A program made the position numbers and the translations under genes. From Planococcus ruber (lineage in GTDB: Bacteria > Bacillota > Bacilli > Bacillales_A > Planococcaceae), in assembly GCF_022819085.1 (NCBI RefSeq), contig NZ_JALHAG010000001.1:765395-829394 (forward strand): a DNA stretch of 64,000 nt, in the 5' to 3' direction. Of this stretch, positions 43,717 through 52,838 are shown piece by piece (positions within the stretch are counted from its first letter, which is position 1; each line of letters opens with the position of its first letter). The notes under the pieces were generated by a model. That model was not told the origin of the DNA. It searched no databases and saw nothing but the letters and a program-made list of their open reading frames with translations.

Positions 43717-44667
43717 ATGCCTTATCAATTAAGAAAGAACTTTAAATTATTCACCTTGAATTCAAATCCCGAGTTGACTCAGGAGATTGCCGACTTGCTT
43801 GGCTGCGAAATGGGCAAGAGCTCGATCAACCGTTTCAGCGACGGGGAAGTGCAAATCCATTTGGAGGAAAGCGTGCGCGGGGCGGAAGTCTTCATCGTTC
43901 AGTCGACTTCACAGCCGGGCTATGAACATACGATGGAGCTCTTGATCATGATCGATGCGTTGAAGCGGGCTTCCGCCGAGACGATCAACGTGGTCATTCC
44001 GTATTACGGCTATGCGCGCCAGGACCGGAAAGCGAGTTCGCGCGAGCCGATCACGGCGAAATTAGTGGCGAATATGCTAGAGACGGCCGGTGCGACCCGC
44101 ATCATCACGATGGACCTCCATGCACCGCAGATCCAAGGCTTCTTCGATATGCCGGTCGATCAGCTGCTGGGTGAAACGGTCATCGCTGAACATTTCCTGA
44201 ACAAAGGGCTGGAAAATGCGATTGTCGTAGCTCCGGACAACGGCGGGCTCAGCCGTGCACGGAAACTGGCGAACGACCTTGATGTGCCGATCGGCTTTAT
44301 CGACAAACGCCGTCCGCAGCCAGGCGAGCCGGAAATCGTCAACATCGTCGGCGATATCCTAGGCAAGAACGCTATCATCATCGTCGACATCGTCGATACG
44401 GCAGAAACGATTTCCAAAGCGGCCAAAGTGCTGGTGGAAAACGGGGCAAAAGGCGTCTATGCTTGCTGTACGCACGGTGTATTGTCCGACAGTGCCGTCC
44501 AAAAAATCGAAGATTCCGCAGTGACGGAACTGGTCGTTACCAATACGATCTACGTTCCGGAAGAAAAGCGCACACCGAAAATCACCATCCTGTCCGTTGC
44601 GCCATTGCTTGCAGAAGCGATCGAGCATGTCCACAACGAAAAACCGGTCACGCCTTTATTCGAATAA
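43717..44667 (+). CDS. Ribose-phosphate pyrophosphokinase-like protein, divergent paralogue
   Basis: A 316-residue class I PRPP synthetase homologue of full length. It keeps FSDGE (40-44), [11 protein letters not shown], the His135 region ([13 protein letters not shown]) and the flexible-loop DKRRP. But two conserved sites differ: the PRPP loop reads [13 protein letters not shown] (220-232) where the family has an Asp-Asp pair and DTAGT, so Val223 replaces the first Asp and Glu230 the Gly; and PDNGG replaces PDHGG. The gene stands alone, not beside glmU where prs normally lies. It may be an altered-activity or regulatory paralogue. GCGGAGGAGGAG precedes the ATG. Confidence 0.88.
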   Translation: MPYQLRKNFKLFTLNSNPELTQEIADLLGCEMGKSSINRFSDGEVQIHLEESVRGAEVFIVQSTSQPGYEHTMELLIMIDALKRASAETINVVIPYYGYARQDRKASSREPITAKLVANMLETAGATRIITMDLHAPQIQGFFDMPVDQLLGETVIAEHFLNKGLENAIVVAPDNGGLSRARKLANDLDVPIGFIDKRRPQPGEPEIVNIVGDILGKNAIIIVDIVDTAETISKAAKVLVENGAKGVYACCTHGVLSDSAVQKIEDSAVTELVVTNTIYVPEEKRTPKITILSVAPLLAEAIEHVHNEKPVTPLFE

Positions 44668-44673
44668 ATTCAA

Positions 44674-44731
44674 TGAAAAAGCACGCCGATTCAATGGGTC
44701 ATCGAGACCTTTTGAATCGGCGTGCTTTTTA
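44674..44731. terminator. Strong bidirectional terminator
   Basis: A near-perfect 19-bp stem (AAAAAGCACGCCGATTCAA / TTGAATCGGCGTGCTTTTT) closes the prs-like gene and the convergent membrane gene. Confidence 0.93.
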
Positions 44732-45343
44732 GTTTTTGGGTAATTTGTTTTTGTTCAGCCACATGACGAGCACGGGACCGAGAATCGGAATCCAGGCAAG
44801 CGCTTTTCGCGTTGCGTGCGGAAAAAAGCGGTAAACGGCATAGACGGATAAGCCCCATAAGACGAACCAGTCGACGGTCATGACCGACACAAGGCCGGAA
44901 TCGAAAAATGCTTCCCGGTATGACGCCAGTGAAAATCCTTGCAGCAGCGTCAGCAGATTGCCCGCCCACATGAGCATGAGGACAATCAGCCAGAAGCGGG
45001 AGGACAGGAAACGTACGAGCCAACGAGGCGTCCGGTTTTTTGTCCGCGACTTCGAGTGCTTGTCGCCGAATGCAAAATACGGCAGCAGCGAGAAAGCGCC
45101 GGTACCGAGCGACAAAAGGGCAAATGGCCAAGCGGGCCACCTGCCGCGGTCGTGCAGCAAAAGAATCGTCAAAAACACGAGAGGAAACAGGCCGAGCGAA
45201 TTGAAGACCGCAAAAACAAGCGGATCGATCTCGCCCCATTCGCCGCTTAAGATTCTTGAGAATACCGGATCCGGGCTTTCGCCTTCGGGAGCCAAAAATG
45301 CGGCGTAGGCAATCAGGAGAAGCCAAATCAACAGGAAAATCAC
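44729..45343 (-). CDS. Hypothetical membrane protein
   Basis: A 204-residue protein with about five membrane helices. One cytoplasmic basic loop (DKHSKSRTKNRTPR) sits between helices 3 and 4. No family recognised. An AAAGAGGTGATGTC site precedes the ATG. Convergent to the prs-like gene and sharing its terminator. Confidence 0.65.
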   Translation of the reverse strand: MIFLLIWLLLIAYAAFLAPEGESPDPVFSRILSGEWGEIDPLVFAVFNSLGLFPLVFLTILLLHDRGRWPAWPFALLSLGTGAFSLLPYFAFGDKHSKSRTKNRTPRWLVRFLSSRFWLIVLMLMWAGNLLTLLQGFSLASYREAFFDSGLVSVMTVDWFVLWGLSVYAVYRFFPHATRKALAWIPILGPVLVMWLNKNKLPKN

Positions 45344-45958
45344 GACATCACCTCTTTTTTTCCATCATACAGGAAGAGCTGAGAGGAGTGAATTTATTCG
45401 CTGCTGTTTTGTGGATAAAGAAAGGAGGCTTCCTGAAAACTATCCACATGTAGATAAACTGGAGAAATCGTTTTTATAACCTCAAAAGACTACAATTTCG
45501 AATGCGGTGTTCTTTAAGTAAATAAGGTCTACGCTTCGCTTGCTTTATCCAATCTTCCGTAAAATTCTCTATACCAAACGCCATGTCGAGTGTTTGTCGA
45601 ACTTCATGGATGGAAGAGGGCGGCTCACATCAAAAAAATTTCCCCGGATCTCCAAATTGAAGTCTTGGACGAACACTGAGCACTTTTATGCCCCGTTATC
45701 CCGTGCTTTTATACTTATACTGAGAGAGGCCGAGTATTCCAGCAAATGTTAAAAAAGTGGGAACAGGCTGAATCGCTCTTTTTCCATAACCAATACCTCT
45801 TTAGGCATCTGGGTTTTATTTTGGGAACTTTGGGAGCAGATAGCATAAGGAGTTTTTAAGGCTTTAGAAGATTTCTGAAAACGTATCAAAAAAATAAATA
45901 AATTAAATTATCAAACTATATTTACTATTTAAAACATTATATATATAATACTTATTAA
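45343..45958. other. Long noncoding stretch with DnaA-box-like sites and a gene remnant
   Basis: This ~600-base gap holds three things. A perfect DnaA box on the minus strand (TGTGGATAA, 45410-45418) and a near-palindromic pair CTATCCACA-TGTAGATAA (45440-45457). A frame at 45680-45859 that reads like an eroded protein (FQQMLKKWEQAESLFFHN) but has no start or ribosome site and meets a stop upstream. And an AT-rich promoter-like region before the frl operator. Confidence 0.45.
45680..45859 (+). pseudogene. Possible gene remnant
   Basis: A 59-codon open stretch, broken by TGA at 45677 from a further protein-like run (AHIKKISPDLQIEVLDEH). It has natural-looking composition (MLKKWEQAESLFFHN, YLFRHLGFILGTLGAD) but lacks a start codon with ribosome site. 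The original protein is not recognised, and chance similarity to a coding frame is possible. Confidence 0.3.
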
Positions 45959-45980
45959 TATAACGTCATATGACGTTATA
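45959..45980. promoter_or_regulatory. 22-bp perfect palindrome, probable FrlR operator
   Basis: TATAACGTCAT-ATGACGTTATA is a perfect 22-bp palindrome just before the frlB ribosome site (GGGGGTG). Its size and position fit the operator of the HutC-type GntR regulator encoded at 51152. Repression would be relieved by a phosphorylated fructosamine. Confidence 0.75.
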
Positions 45981-45998
45981 AATTTTGGGGGTGTTGAA

Positions 45999-47045
45999 AT
46001 GAAACAGGATCAAGGTACATTAATCGAAGAAACAGCAGGCGGAATCATCAATGAAATACAAGGAACGGCCATGAAGCCGGGGCACGCGGAGCAGATTGCC
46101 AACGTCGTGGAAGCGGTAAAGGCTCGCGATATCAAGAATGTCTACTTCGTAGCGTGCGGCGGTTCAATGGCTTCACTGTCTTTCGGGGAATACTTCATCA
46201 GCAAGGAAACAGAAGTTCCAAGCTTCGTTTACACAGCTAATGAATTTATCCATCGCAATCCGAAAGGCGTCGGCGAAAATACGCTGGTAATCTTGCGCTC
46301 CCATTCAGGCACAACGCCAGAAACAGTGGAGGCGGCAAGTTTCGCCCGTGAAAAAGGCGCCTTGACGGTGTCGATTTCAATGGAAGAGGAATCACCGCTG
46401 TGCCAAGCCGCTGAACATATCGTCCATTACAACTATAAAGACGGTTCGGATGCCATCGACGGCGAAGTCGGCATTTTCTATACACTGGTCTTCGAAGTGC
46501 TGAACGTATTGGCGCCGAACGAAAAATACAAGCGGGTGGTCAGCCAGCTGCCGAAAATCGGTGACCTGATCCAGAAAAATACGGAACAGTTGGCGGATGC
46601 TGCGAATGAATTCGGCAAAAAGAACAAGCGCGAAAAAATCATTTACACGATGGCAAGCGGCGCTTACATCCACCATGCCTACTCATTCACAAGCTGTTTG
46701 TTGATGGAGATGCTGTGGATCCACTCAAACGCCATCCATTCGGGAGAATTCTTCCATGGACCATTTGAAATCACCGACTACGATGTACCGTTCCTGGTGG
46801 TGAAAGGCGAAGGAGCAAGCCGGCCGCTTGATGAGCGTGCACTGGACTTTGTACAGAAGTTCAGCGATAAAGTGGAAGTGGTCGATATCGAAACCTTGAA
46901 TTATGATGGAATTGATGAAGACTTGAAAGAATACTTCGGCCCGGCACTGACAGGATCGGTTCTTCGCCTGTATGCAGACGCACTGGCTGAACACACCGGC
47001 CACCCATTGTCCGTCAGAAGATACATGTGGAAAATGGATTACTGA
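45999..47045 (+). CDS. frlB: Fructosamine-6-phosphate deglycase
   Basis: A 348-residue protein with two SIS (sugar isomerase) domains. The first contains VYFVACGGSMASLSFGEYF and the ILRSHSGTTPETVEAA phosphosugar site; the second contains YTMASGAYIHHAYSF...IHSGEFFHGPFE with the catalytic-site Glu/His. It splits phosphorylated fructosamines into glucose-6-phosphate and an amino acid. It leads an operon in the same order as Bacillus frlBONMD. Confidence 0.93.
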   Translation: MKQDQGTLIEETAGGIINEIQGTAMKPGHAEQIANVVEAVKARDIKNVYFVACGGSMASLSFGEYFISKETEVPSFVYTANEFIHRNPKGVGENTLVILRSHSGTTPETVEAASFAREKGALTVSISMEEESPLCQAAEHIVHYNYKDGSDAIDGEVGIFYTLVFEVLNVLAPNEKYKRVVSQLPKIGDLIQKNTEQLADAANEFGKKNKREKIIYTMASGAYIHHAYSFTSCLLMEMLWIHSNAIHSGEFFHGPFEITDYDVPFLVVKGEGASRPLDERALDFVQKFSDKVEVVDIETLNYDGIDEDLKEYFGPALTGSVLRLYADALAEHTGHPLSVRRYMWKMDY

Positions 47046-47082
47046 TAATACAAAGCGGGGTTCATAAGAAAGGGGATACGAA

Positions 47083-48354
47083 ATGAAGAAAACACTGTTC
47101 TTTTCGATTTTGCTGCTTCTGTTGACGACGTTTTTAGCTGCCTGTAACTCAGATGAAGAAAACAGTGCCAGCGCAGATGGAAAAGTTGAAATCGACTTTT
47201 TCCACAGATGGCCGAATGAACCAAGAAAATCCTTCTATGATGAAAAAATCAAAGAATACATGGAGCAGAATCCCGATGTCCACATCAACGTGGATTCTGT
47301 ACTGAATGATTCTTACAAAGAAAAAATCCGTGTCCTTGTATCAAGTGATGACCTGCCGGATATCTTCGCTGCCTGGTCGGATTCATTCGCTGAAAATCTG
47401 GTTTCTTCCGAGCGCATCATGCCCCTGAATGATGTCATCAAAGAAGATGAGGAATGGTCATCGAAAATCATCGATTCCCAGTTCAGCGGTTTCACCTTCG
47501 ATGATACGACTTACGGCATTCCGTTTACGGTGGACGGAAAAGCTTTCTTCTATAACAAAGCGATCTTCGAGGAAAATAATATCGAAGTGCCGAAAACCTA
47601 TGACGAGCTGATTGCGGCACTTGATCAGCTGCAGGATGCAGGCTACAGCGAACCTTTGGTTGAAGGTTTGACGAACACATGGGCAATCTCACATTATCTC
47701 GGCACTATTTTCGAACGCGTAGTGGATCCGGCTGTATTGGATAAGGACTATAATGCGGAAACGGCTGAATTCACGGACGAGGGCTATATCGAGGGACTCG
47801 AAATCTTCGAGGAACTGACCAGCTATATGGGCGATGTCTCCACGGCGATTGACCACGAAGCGGCGCGCAATATGTTCGCTGCTGGCGAAGTTCCTGTTTT
47901 GTATATGCAGTTCGCGGAAATCAAAATGGTCGAGGAAGCGGGAGATGTGGAATTCGGATTCTTTGATTTCCCGGAAGTTGAAGGGGCGAAAGGCGATCCG
48001 ACAGCGCTTACCGGCGCACCTGAAGGTTGGATGGTCAGCAAAAACGCACCGAAAGAAACAATCGACTTCCTGAAATTCCTGACTTCGGAAGAAACAGCTG
48101 CTGAATTCACGAAAACAGACGGCCAGCTGAATGCCATTGAAGGTGCGGTCACGGAAGAAAACGTCAATCCGGCAAGTCTCGAGGCATATGAATTGATCTC
48201 CAATGCGACTTCGACAGCGCCTTGGTTCGACAATGCAGTCAACATCAATGTAGCAGACGTCTTTATGCGCGGCGGACAAAGCTTGGCCACTGAGCAGACA
48301 ACCCCTGAGGACATCTTAAAAGAAGCGCAGCAAGAAGCACAAAATCAGAAATAG
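47083..48354 (+). CDS. frlO: Fructosamine ABC transporter, substrate-binding lipoprotein
   Basis: A 423-residue extracellular solute-binding lipoprotein (family 1). The signal peptide ends in the lipobox LAAC (Cys21), so the protein is anchored outside the membrane. The fold marks are IDFFHRWPNEPRKSF, DDLPDIFAAWSD and ALTGAPEGWMVSKNAPKE. It delivers glycated amino acids to the two permeases encoded next. AAGAAAGGGGATACGA precedes the ATG. A hairpin without T run separates it from frlN and may stabilise the frlBO mRNA. Confidence 0.92.
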   Translation: MKKTLFFSILLLLLTTFLAACNSDEENSASADGKVEIDFFHRWPNEPRKSFYDEKIKEYMEQNPDVHINVDSVLNDSYKEKIRVLVSSDDLPDIFAAWSDSFAENLVSSERIMPLNDVIKEDEEWSSKIIDSQFSGFTFDDTTYGIPFTVDGKAFFYNKAIFEENNIEVPKTYDELIAALDQLQDAGYSEPLVEGLTNTWAISHYLGTIFERVVDPAVLDKDYNAETAEFTDEGYIEGLEIFEELTSYMGDVSTAIDHEAARNMFAAGEVPVLYMQFAEIKMVEEAGDVEFGFFDFPEVEGAKGDPTALTGAPEGWMVSKNAPKETIDFLKFLTSEETAAEFTKTDGQLNAIEGAVTEENVNPASLEAYELISNATSTAPWFDNAVNINVADVFMRGGQSLATEQTTPEDILKEAQQEAQNQK

Positions 48355-48371
48355 CAACAGTGCAAAACTGG

Positions 48372-48407
48372 ATAAGTCCTAATGTTCACTTGAATGTTAG
48401 GACTTAT
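48372..48407 (+). other. Intra-operon hairpin between frlO and frlN
   Basis: An 11-bp perfect stem (ATAAGTCCTAA / TTAGGACTTAT) with a 14-base loop and no T run. Likely an mRNA processing or stability element raising frlBO expression over the permeases; inferred. Confidence 0.6.
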
Positions 48408-48429
48408 TAAAATGAAAGAAGGTGCAGGT

Positions 48430-49314
48430 ATGATCGCTAAAAGAAACCGGATTGTCCCAATCTTATTCCTATTGCCCAGCCTCTTATTTTTAGGCATCTT
48501 CATCTATATGCCACTCGTTCAAAACTTCTATAACAGTTTCTTTAACTTTAGCGTGTTTTCTCCGACAAAAGAGTTTATCGGCTTTTCTGCTTTTGAACAG
48601 TTATTTTCAGATAAGATCGTCATGACGGCTTTGATTAACAATATCAAATATGCGGTCATCTCCGTGGTTTTCCAGGTAGCTTTCGCGCTGGTTCTTGCAA
48701 CAATTCTCGAGGACAAGCTGTTCCGCCGGATTGCACCGCTGCTGCGGGTTGTCTATTTCATACCGGTGATGATTTCGATTTCAGTTATCGCTTTGCTTTT
48801 TGGTTTCATCTACAATCCTCAAATGGGACTTTTAAACAGTTTTTTGGAGCTGATTGGCTTGGGAAATCTGGCTGTGCCTTGGCTGGGGAACGCGACAACT
48901 TCGATTTACGCGGTCATTGCGATGTCGCAATGGCAGAGCATCGGCTTTATCACGATGCTATTTATCGTAGCAATCCAGAAAATCCCCAAAGAACTGTACG
49001 AGGCGGCTGAAATAGATGGTGCAGGAAAGATCCGGCAATTTTTCAATATTACGGTTCCACAGGTAAAAGAAACGCTTTTCGTCAATATGCTCATCACCAT
49101 TACGGGAGCCATGCTCGTATTCAATGAACCGTATATCCTGACCAACGGCGGTCCGGGCACAAGCTCGATGACCTTATCGGTTTATATGTACCAGCAAGGG
49201 TTCTTCAAAGACAATATGGGCTATGCATCGGCTGTCGCCACGCTGATCTTCATCGTGACTGCGATTTTCGCCCTGGTCCAAATCAAGGTTTCGGGAACCG
49301 GAAAGGATGAGTAG
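48430..49314 (+). CDS. frlN: Fructosamine ABC transporter permease
   Basis: A 294-residue MalF-type permease with six helices. The EAA loop for the ATPase is ELYEAAEIDGAGKIRQFFNITVPQ. ATG 48430 is preceded by GAAGGTG; a longer frame upstream lies in the intergenic hairpin. It overlaps or abuts frlM, and the two form the channel. Confidence 0.92.
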   Translation: MIAKRNRIVPILFLLPSLLFLGIFIYMPLVQNFYNSFFNFSVFSPTKEFIGFSAFEQLFSDKIVMTALINNIKYAVISVVFQVAFALVLATILEDKLFRRIAPLLRVVYFIPVMISISVIALLFGFIYNPQMGLLNSFLELIGLGNLAVPWLGNATTSIYAVIAMSQWQSIGFITMLFIVAIQKIPKELYEAAEIDGAGKIRQFFNITVPQVKETLFVNMLITITGAMLVFNEPYILTNGGPGTSSMTLSVYMYQQGFFKDNMGYASAVATLIFIVTAIFALVQIKVSGTGKDE

Positions 49315-49315
49315 G

Positions 49316-50242
49316 ATGACAAAAACAAATGAAAATATCAAAGTTGATATGTTGGCGCCGGAACAGCAGGCCAAGAAGGAACGGCCCGCTAAAAAGGCCA
49401 AAACGGCGATGAAAACCAACCTGCAAGGCAAAGTGACAAAAAACATGATTCTTCTGGGCCTCTTGCTATTTGCCTTTGTCATCCTGTATCCTCTTTTCTG
49501 GATGGTGGTTTCTTCTTTAAAAAGTTATGATGAAATTTACAGCAATGTATGGGGCTTGCCGTCCGTCTGGCATTTTGAAAACTACGCCACTGCCTGGTCG
49601 ATGGGAATTTCCGGCTACTTTTTCAATAGCCTGTTCGTGACTGTCACAACGATTGTCCTGGTTGTCATGATCGGTTCGATGGCAGCGTTTACATTATCCC
49701 GCTATAAATCGAGATGGATTGATGTAGCGCTGATTTTCACCATCGGCGGCATTATGATGAATCCTCAGGTCGCACTGATTCCGCTGTTTGAACTGTTGAC
49801 TTGGCTGGATTTGATCAACACGCATTGGGCGTTGATTTTGACTTACGTGGCGTACCGGCTGCCGCTGACAATCATCTTGATCCGCGCGTTCTTCCTGAGC
49901 ATCCCAAAAGAGCTGGAAGAATCGGCGATCATCGATGGCTGCAGCGAGTTCGGCATCTATGCCCGTATTTACCTGCCGCTGTCGATCCCGATTATCGTGA
50001 CGACAATCGTCTTGACGGCATACTTTGCTTGGAATGAATTTATGTTTGCGACTGTGTTTATTGATTCGGATGTACTGAAGACGATTCCGTCAGGCCTGAT
50101 GAATTTCAGGGATTCGCTCAGAACCGATTGGGGCGTCTTGCTTGCAGGAATGGTGATTGCGACAATCCCGATGGTAGTCCTGCTGGTGTTCCTGCAGCGG
50201 TATTTGGTCAGAGGGTTGTCGGAAGGATCGGTGAAAGGATAA
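49316..50242 (+). CDS. frlM: Fructosamine ABC transporter permease
   Basis: A 308-residue MalG-type permease with six helices after a lysine-rich cytoplasmic N-terminus of about 40 residues. The EAA loop is ELEESAIIDGCSEFGIYARIYLPLS. ATG 49316 follows the frlN stop directly; ATG 49307 is an alternative. No ATPase gene lies in the operon, so a shared MsmX-like ATPase must energise it. Confidence 0.92.
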   Translation: MTKTNENIKVDMLAPEQQAKKERPAKKAKTAMKTNLQGKVTKNMILLGLLLFAFVILYPLFWMVVSSLKSYDEIYSNVWGLPSVWHFENYATAWSMGISGYFFNSLFVTVTTIVLVVMIGSMAAFTLSRYKSRWIDVALIFTIGGIMMNPQVALIPLFELLTWLDLINTHWALILTYVAYRLPLTIILIRAFFLSIPKELEESAIIDGCSEFGIYARIYLPLSIPIIVTTIVLTAYFAWNEFMFATVFIDSDVLKTIPSGLMNFRDSLRTDWGVLLAGMVIATIPMVVLLVFLQRYLVRGLSEGSVKG

Positions 50243-50257
50243 GAGGAGGAATTGGGG

Positions 50258-51073
50258 ATGAAACTGATTGCGGTTGGAGATAATGTGGTGGATTGCTATT
50301 TGGACCAGAAGAAATATTATCCGGGAGGAAATTGTGTCAACGTTGCCGTCAATGCCCGAAAAAATGGAGCGGAAGATGCGGCCTACATCGGCATATTTGC
50401 AACCGATGATAAAGCAGCGCACATTAAACATGCATTGAAGGAAGAAGGAATTGATTTCACTTTATCCCGCACCGCGGAAGGCATCAGCGGCCAGCCGGGA
50501 GTTGCGCTGACGGACGACGGCGACCGAGTATTTGTGAGCGGGGCGAAAGATACGGTTCAGCGCAGGCTCAAACTGCAGCTGATCGACGAAGACCTGGATT
50601 TCATCAAAGGGTTCGATGTATGCCACGTCAGCTGCTATTCTTCCATGGAAAGTGAATTGGCGAAGCTCGCGGAAGTGATCGACATCTCCTATGATTTCTC
50701 CAATCATCTGGAGCTGGACTATATCGAAAAAGTGGCTCCCCATATCAAATATGCTTTTTTCTCAGCGGCGGATCTGCCGGAAGAGGAACTGAACTGGTTC
50801 ATTGAAAGGCTAAAAGGCTTTGGTTTTAAAGCGGCAGCCCTGACGAGAGGCAGTGAGCCTGCCTTGTTTATCTATCAGGATAAAATTTATGAACAGCAAC
50901 TGACGAAGATTCCGGTTATTGATACGATGGGAGCCGGCGATAGTTTAATCGGCGGGTTTTTGGTGAATTATATAAACGGAGCAAACATGAACGAGGCAAT
51001 TGAAAAAGCCACGAAGTCCGCAGCAGCGACGTGCGGAGTTTACGGCGGTTTCGGCTATCCGAAGGAATTCTAA
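50258..51073 (+). CDS. frlD: Fructosamine kinase (PfkB family)
   Basis: A 271-residue PfkB/ribokinase-family kinase. The PGGNCVNVAVNARKNGAE substrate motif and the catalytic DTMGAGDSLIGGFL motif (Asp as base) are present. It phosphorylates imported fructosamines at C6 so that FrlB can cleave them. The ATG at 50258 follows AAGAGGAGGAATTGGGG, with GAGGAGG as ribosome site. Confidence 0.93.
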   Translation: MKLIAVGDNVVDCYLDQKKYYPGGNCVNVAVNARKNGAEDAAYIGIFATDDKAAHIKHALKEEGIDFTLSRTAEGISGQPGVALTDDGDRVFVSGAKDTVQRRLKLQLIDEDLDFIKGFDVCHVSCYSSMESELAKLAEVIDISYDFSNHLELDYIEKVAPHIKYAFFSAADLPEEELNWFIERLKGFGFKAAALTRGSEPALFIYQDKIYEQQLTKIPVIDTMGAGDSLIGGFLVNYINGANMNEAIEKATKSAAATCGVYGGFGYPKEF

Positions 51074-51151
51074 AAATTTGTTTTAGAAATGCTCCTCATG
51101 TACAGTGAAATGACAGAAAGATCAAAATTTAAGTATAGGGGAGTCTGTATA

Positions 51152-51892
51152 ATGAACCGAGACAGCATAAACTTGGATAGTCCTATATTGTTATATGAAC
51201 AGATAAAGGCCGGCATCAAGGAATTGATCAAAACCGGTAATTTGAAAGCCGGAGACAAAATTCCGAACGAATCGGAGCTGTGTAAACTCTTCGATGTCAG
51301 CCGGATCACCATTCGCAGGGCCATCAAGGAACTGGGGGAAGAAGGCGTCATCGAAGTCATCCGCGGCAAAGGGACATTCGTCCGGGCGTCCAAAAAGGAC
51401 CTCCACTTATTAAACCTGAAAGGTTTCACGGAAGGTTTGTCAACGGAAGAAAACAACATTGTAAAAGAGATCCTGCACAAGGAAATCATCAGCGACGATG
51501 CGGATATCTCGAAAGTCTTTTCGCATGAACACACCGAATTTGTAGAGCTGGTGCGTCTTGTTAAAGATGCAGAAGGGGCGTTCAGTGTCGATTATGCCTA
51601 TTTGCCGCTGGATGTATACCCAGGTATTTATGATCTGCTCGATGACAGCGTCTCCACATTTAAGCTGATCCGAGAAAAGTTCAAAGTGCCTTTCACGAAA
51701 GTGAAAAAAGAAATTGAGTATGTCCACCCGTCATCGGAGCTCTGCAAACAGTTAGGAATCAATAAAACCTCGACCGTCATCCTGGTCAAGAAAATCATTT
51801 ACGGACCGAACGGGGCGCCTGTCCATTACTCTAAATACTATATGGTCGGCGACCGGGTGAAATTCTACATTGAAGCGGATTATACCGAGTAG
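51152..51892 (+). CDS. frlR: GntR/HutC family regulator of the frl operon
   Basis: A 246-residue repressor: an N-terminal GntR winged helix (PILLYEQIKAGIKELIKTGN, NESELCKLFDVSRITIRRAIKEL, VIEVIRGKGTFV) and a C-terminal UTRA effector domain. It lies at the end of the operon, so the operon is autoregulated, probably through the 22-bp palindrome before frlB. The ATG at 51152 follows AGGGGAG; longer frames have no site. Confidence 0.9.
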   Translation: MNRDSINLDSPILLYEQIKAGIKELIKTGNLKAGDKIPNESELCKLFDVSRITIRRAIKELGEEGVIEVIRGKGTFVRASKKDLHLLNLKGFTEGLSTEENNIVKEILHKEIISDDADISKVFSHEHTEFVELVRLVKDAEGAFSVDYAYLPLDVYPGIYDLLDDSVSTFKLIREKFKVPFTKVKKEIEYVHPSSELCKQLGINKTSTVILVKKIIYGPNGAPVHYSKYYMVGDRVKFYIEADYTE

Positions 51893-51950
51893 CAAAGTGC
51901 CTCTATCAGGTGCTTTCAATCAATTCTTGAAGTTGAAAGGAAGTGGCATC

Positions 51951-52622
51951 ATGATCAAAGGAATTATTTTCGATTTTGACGGACTGATTCTCGACACCGA
52001 GACGCACCATTACCGTATTCTGCAGGATTTGTTTGCTGAGTATGACAGCGAACTGCCGATTGAACGCTGGCAGCAGGAGATTGGTACCCAGTCCGGATTT
52101 TCTCCATTTCACTATCTGGAAGAGCTGATTGAGCAGGAAATCGAGCACAAGCAGCTGCGGCAGCAAGTGAAAGAAAAGTTCCATGCCAAACTGGCCGAGG
52201 AAAAAGCACGGGATGGAGTGGAGGATTACCTGAAAGCAGCACGAGAATTGGATTTGAAAGTCGGACTCGCTTCCAGTTCGGATTATGAATGGGTTTCCAA
52301 GTATCTGAAAAACCTCGGGCTGTTCGGTTATTTCGAATGCATCAAAACATCTGATGATGTCGAAAAAGTAAAACCCGACCCGTCATTATATGTAAAAGCT
52401 GCCCATTGTCTTGGATTGGAGCCGGAGGAATGTGTGGCATTCGAAGATTCGGCGAATGGTGCGCTTGCTGCGAAAAAAGCCGGTATGGGCTGCGTCATTG
52501 TGCCGAATGAAGTGACTCAGACAATGGATTTCTGCGCAGTTGAACACCGATTATCTTCGATGGCTGATATGCCGCTTGGGGAACTGCTCAACTACTTGGA
52601 GCGCCTTAAAGTTTCAAAATAG
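51951..52622 (+). CDS. HAD-superfamily phosphatase (beta-phosphoglucomutase-like)
   Basis: A 223-residue HAD hydrolase with motif I DFDGLILDTE, motif II SSSDYEW and motif III/IV VKPDPSLYVKAAHCLG...VAFEDSANG. The helical cap after motif I places it with beta-phosphoglucomutase-like phosphatases. It follows frlR by 58 bases with GAAAGGAAGTGG and no terminator, so it probably belongs to the frl operon and removes a phosphorylated sugar or by-product. Not part of the Bacillus frl operon as I know it. Confidence 0.88.
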   Translation: MIKGIIFDFDGLILDTETHHYRILQDLFAEYDSELPIERWQQEIGTQSGFSPFHYLEELIEQEIEHKQLRQQVKEKFHAKLAEEKARDGVEDYLKAARELDLKVGLASSSDYEWVSKYLKNLGLFGYFECIKTSDDVEKVKPDPSLYVKAAHCLGLEPEECVAFEDSANGALAAKKAGMGCVIVPNEVTQTMDFCAVEHRLSSMADMPLGELLNYLERLKVSK

Positions 52623-52690
52623 AAATCCGGAGTACCAGGCTGCGGGTTTTGTACATAAGTTGTAGATGAAGAAAGGCAATGCTAAAAAAC

Positions 52691-52708
52691 TTACTCACAT
52701 GTGGATAA
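52691..52708. repeat. DnaA-box-like inverted pair, second copy
   Basis: TTACTCACA-TGTGGATAA contains one perfect DnaA box (minus strand) and a degraded one facing it. The sequence resembles the pair at 45440-45457, including an AAGAAAGG stretch about 25 bases upstream of both. Confidence 0.45.
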
Positions 52709-52775
52709 ATCATAATGGGTGAAAAACATCAAAGTTACCCCCGTTTCTGCACGGATTTAACCACATATCCAAGAT

Positions 52776-52799
52776 CCTCCGAGAAATTGGAGGGTTTTT
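52776..52799 (+). terminator. Terminator at the end of the frl operon
   Basis: CCTCC / GGAGG stem with an 8-base loop and GTTTTTG tail. Confidence 0.7.
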
Positions 52800-52838
52800 G
52801 TTTTTGATTAATTTCTATTAGAATAAGCCGGGATTTTT

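Noticed and set aside
44691..45326. Alternative minus frame over the membrane gene at 44729
   Set aside because: Basic, low-quality translation; the chosen frame has proper membrane helices and ribosome site.
45540..45752. 70-codon plus frame in the 45.3-46.0 kb gap
   Set aside because: No ribosome site and no protein-like pattern; the remnant frame at 45680 looks more natural, though still weak.
47689..48279. Minus frame opposite frlO
   Set aside because: Shadow of a clear binding-protein gene.
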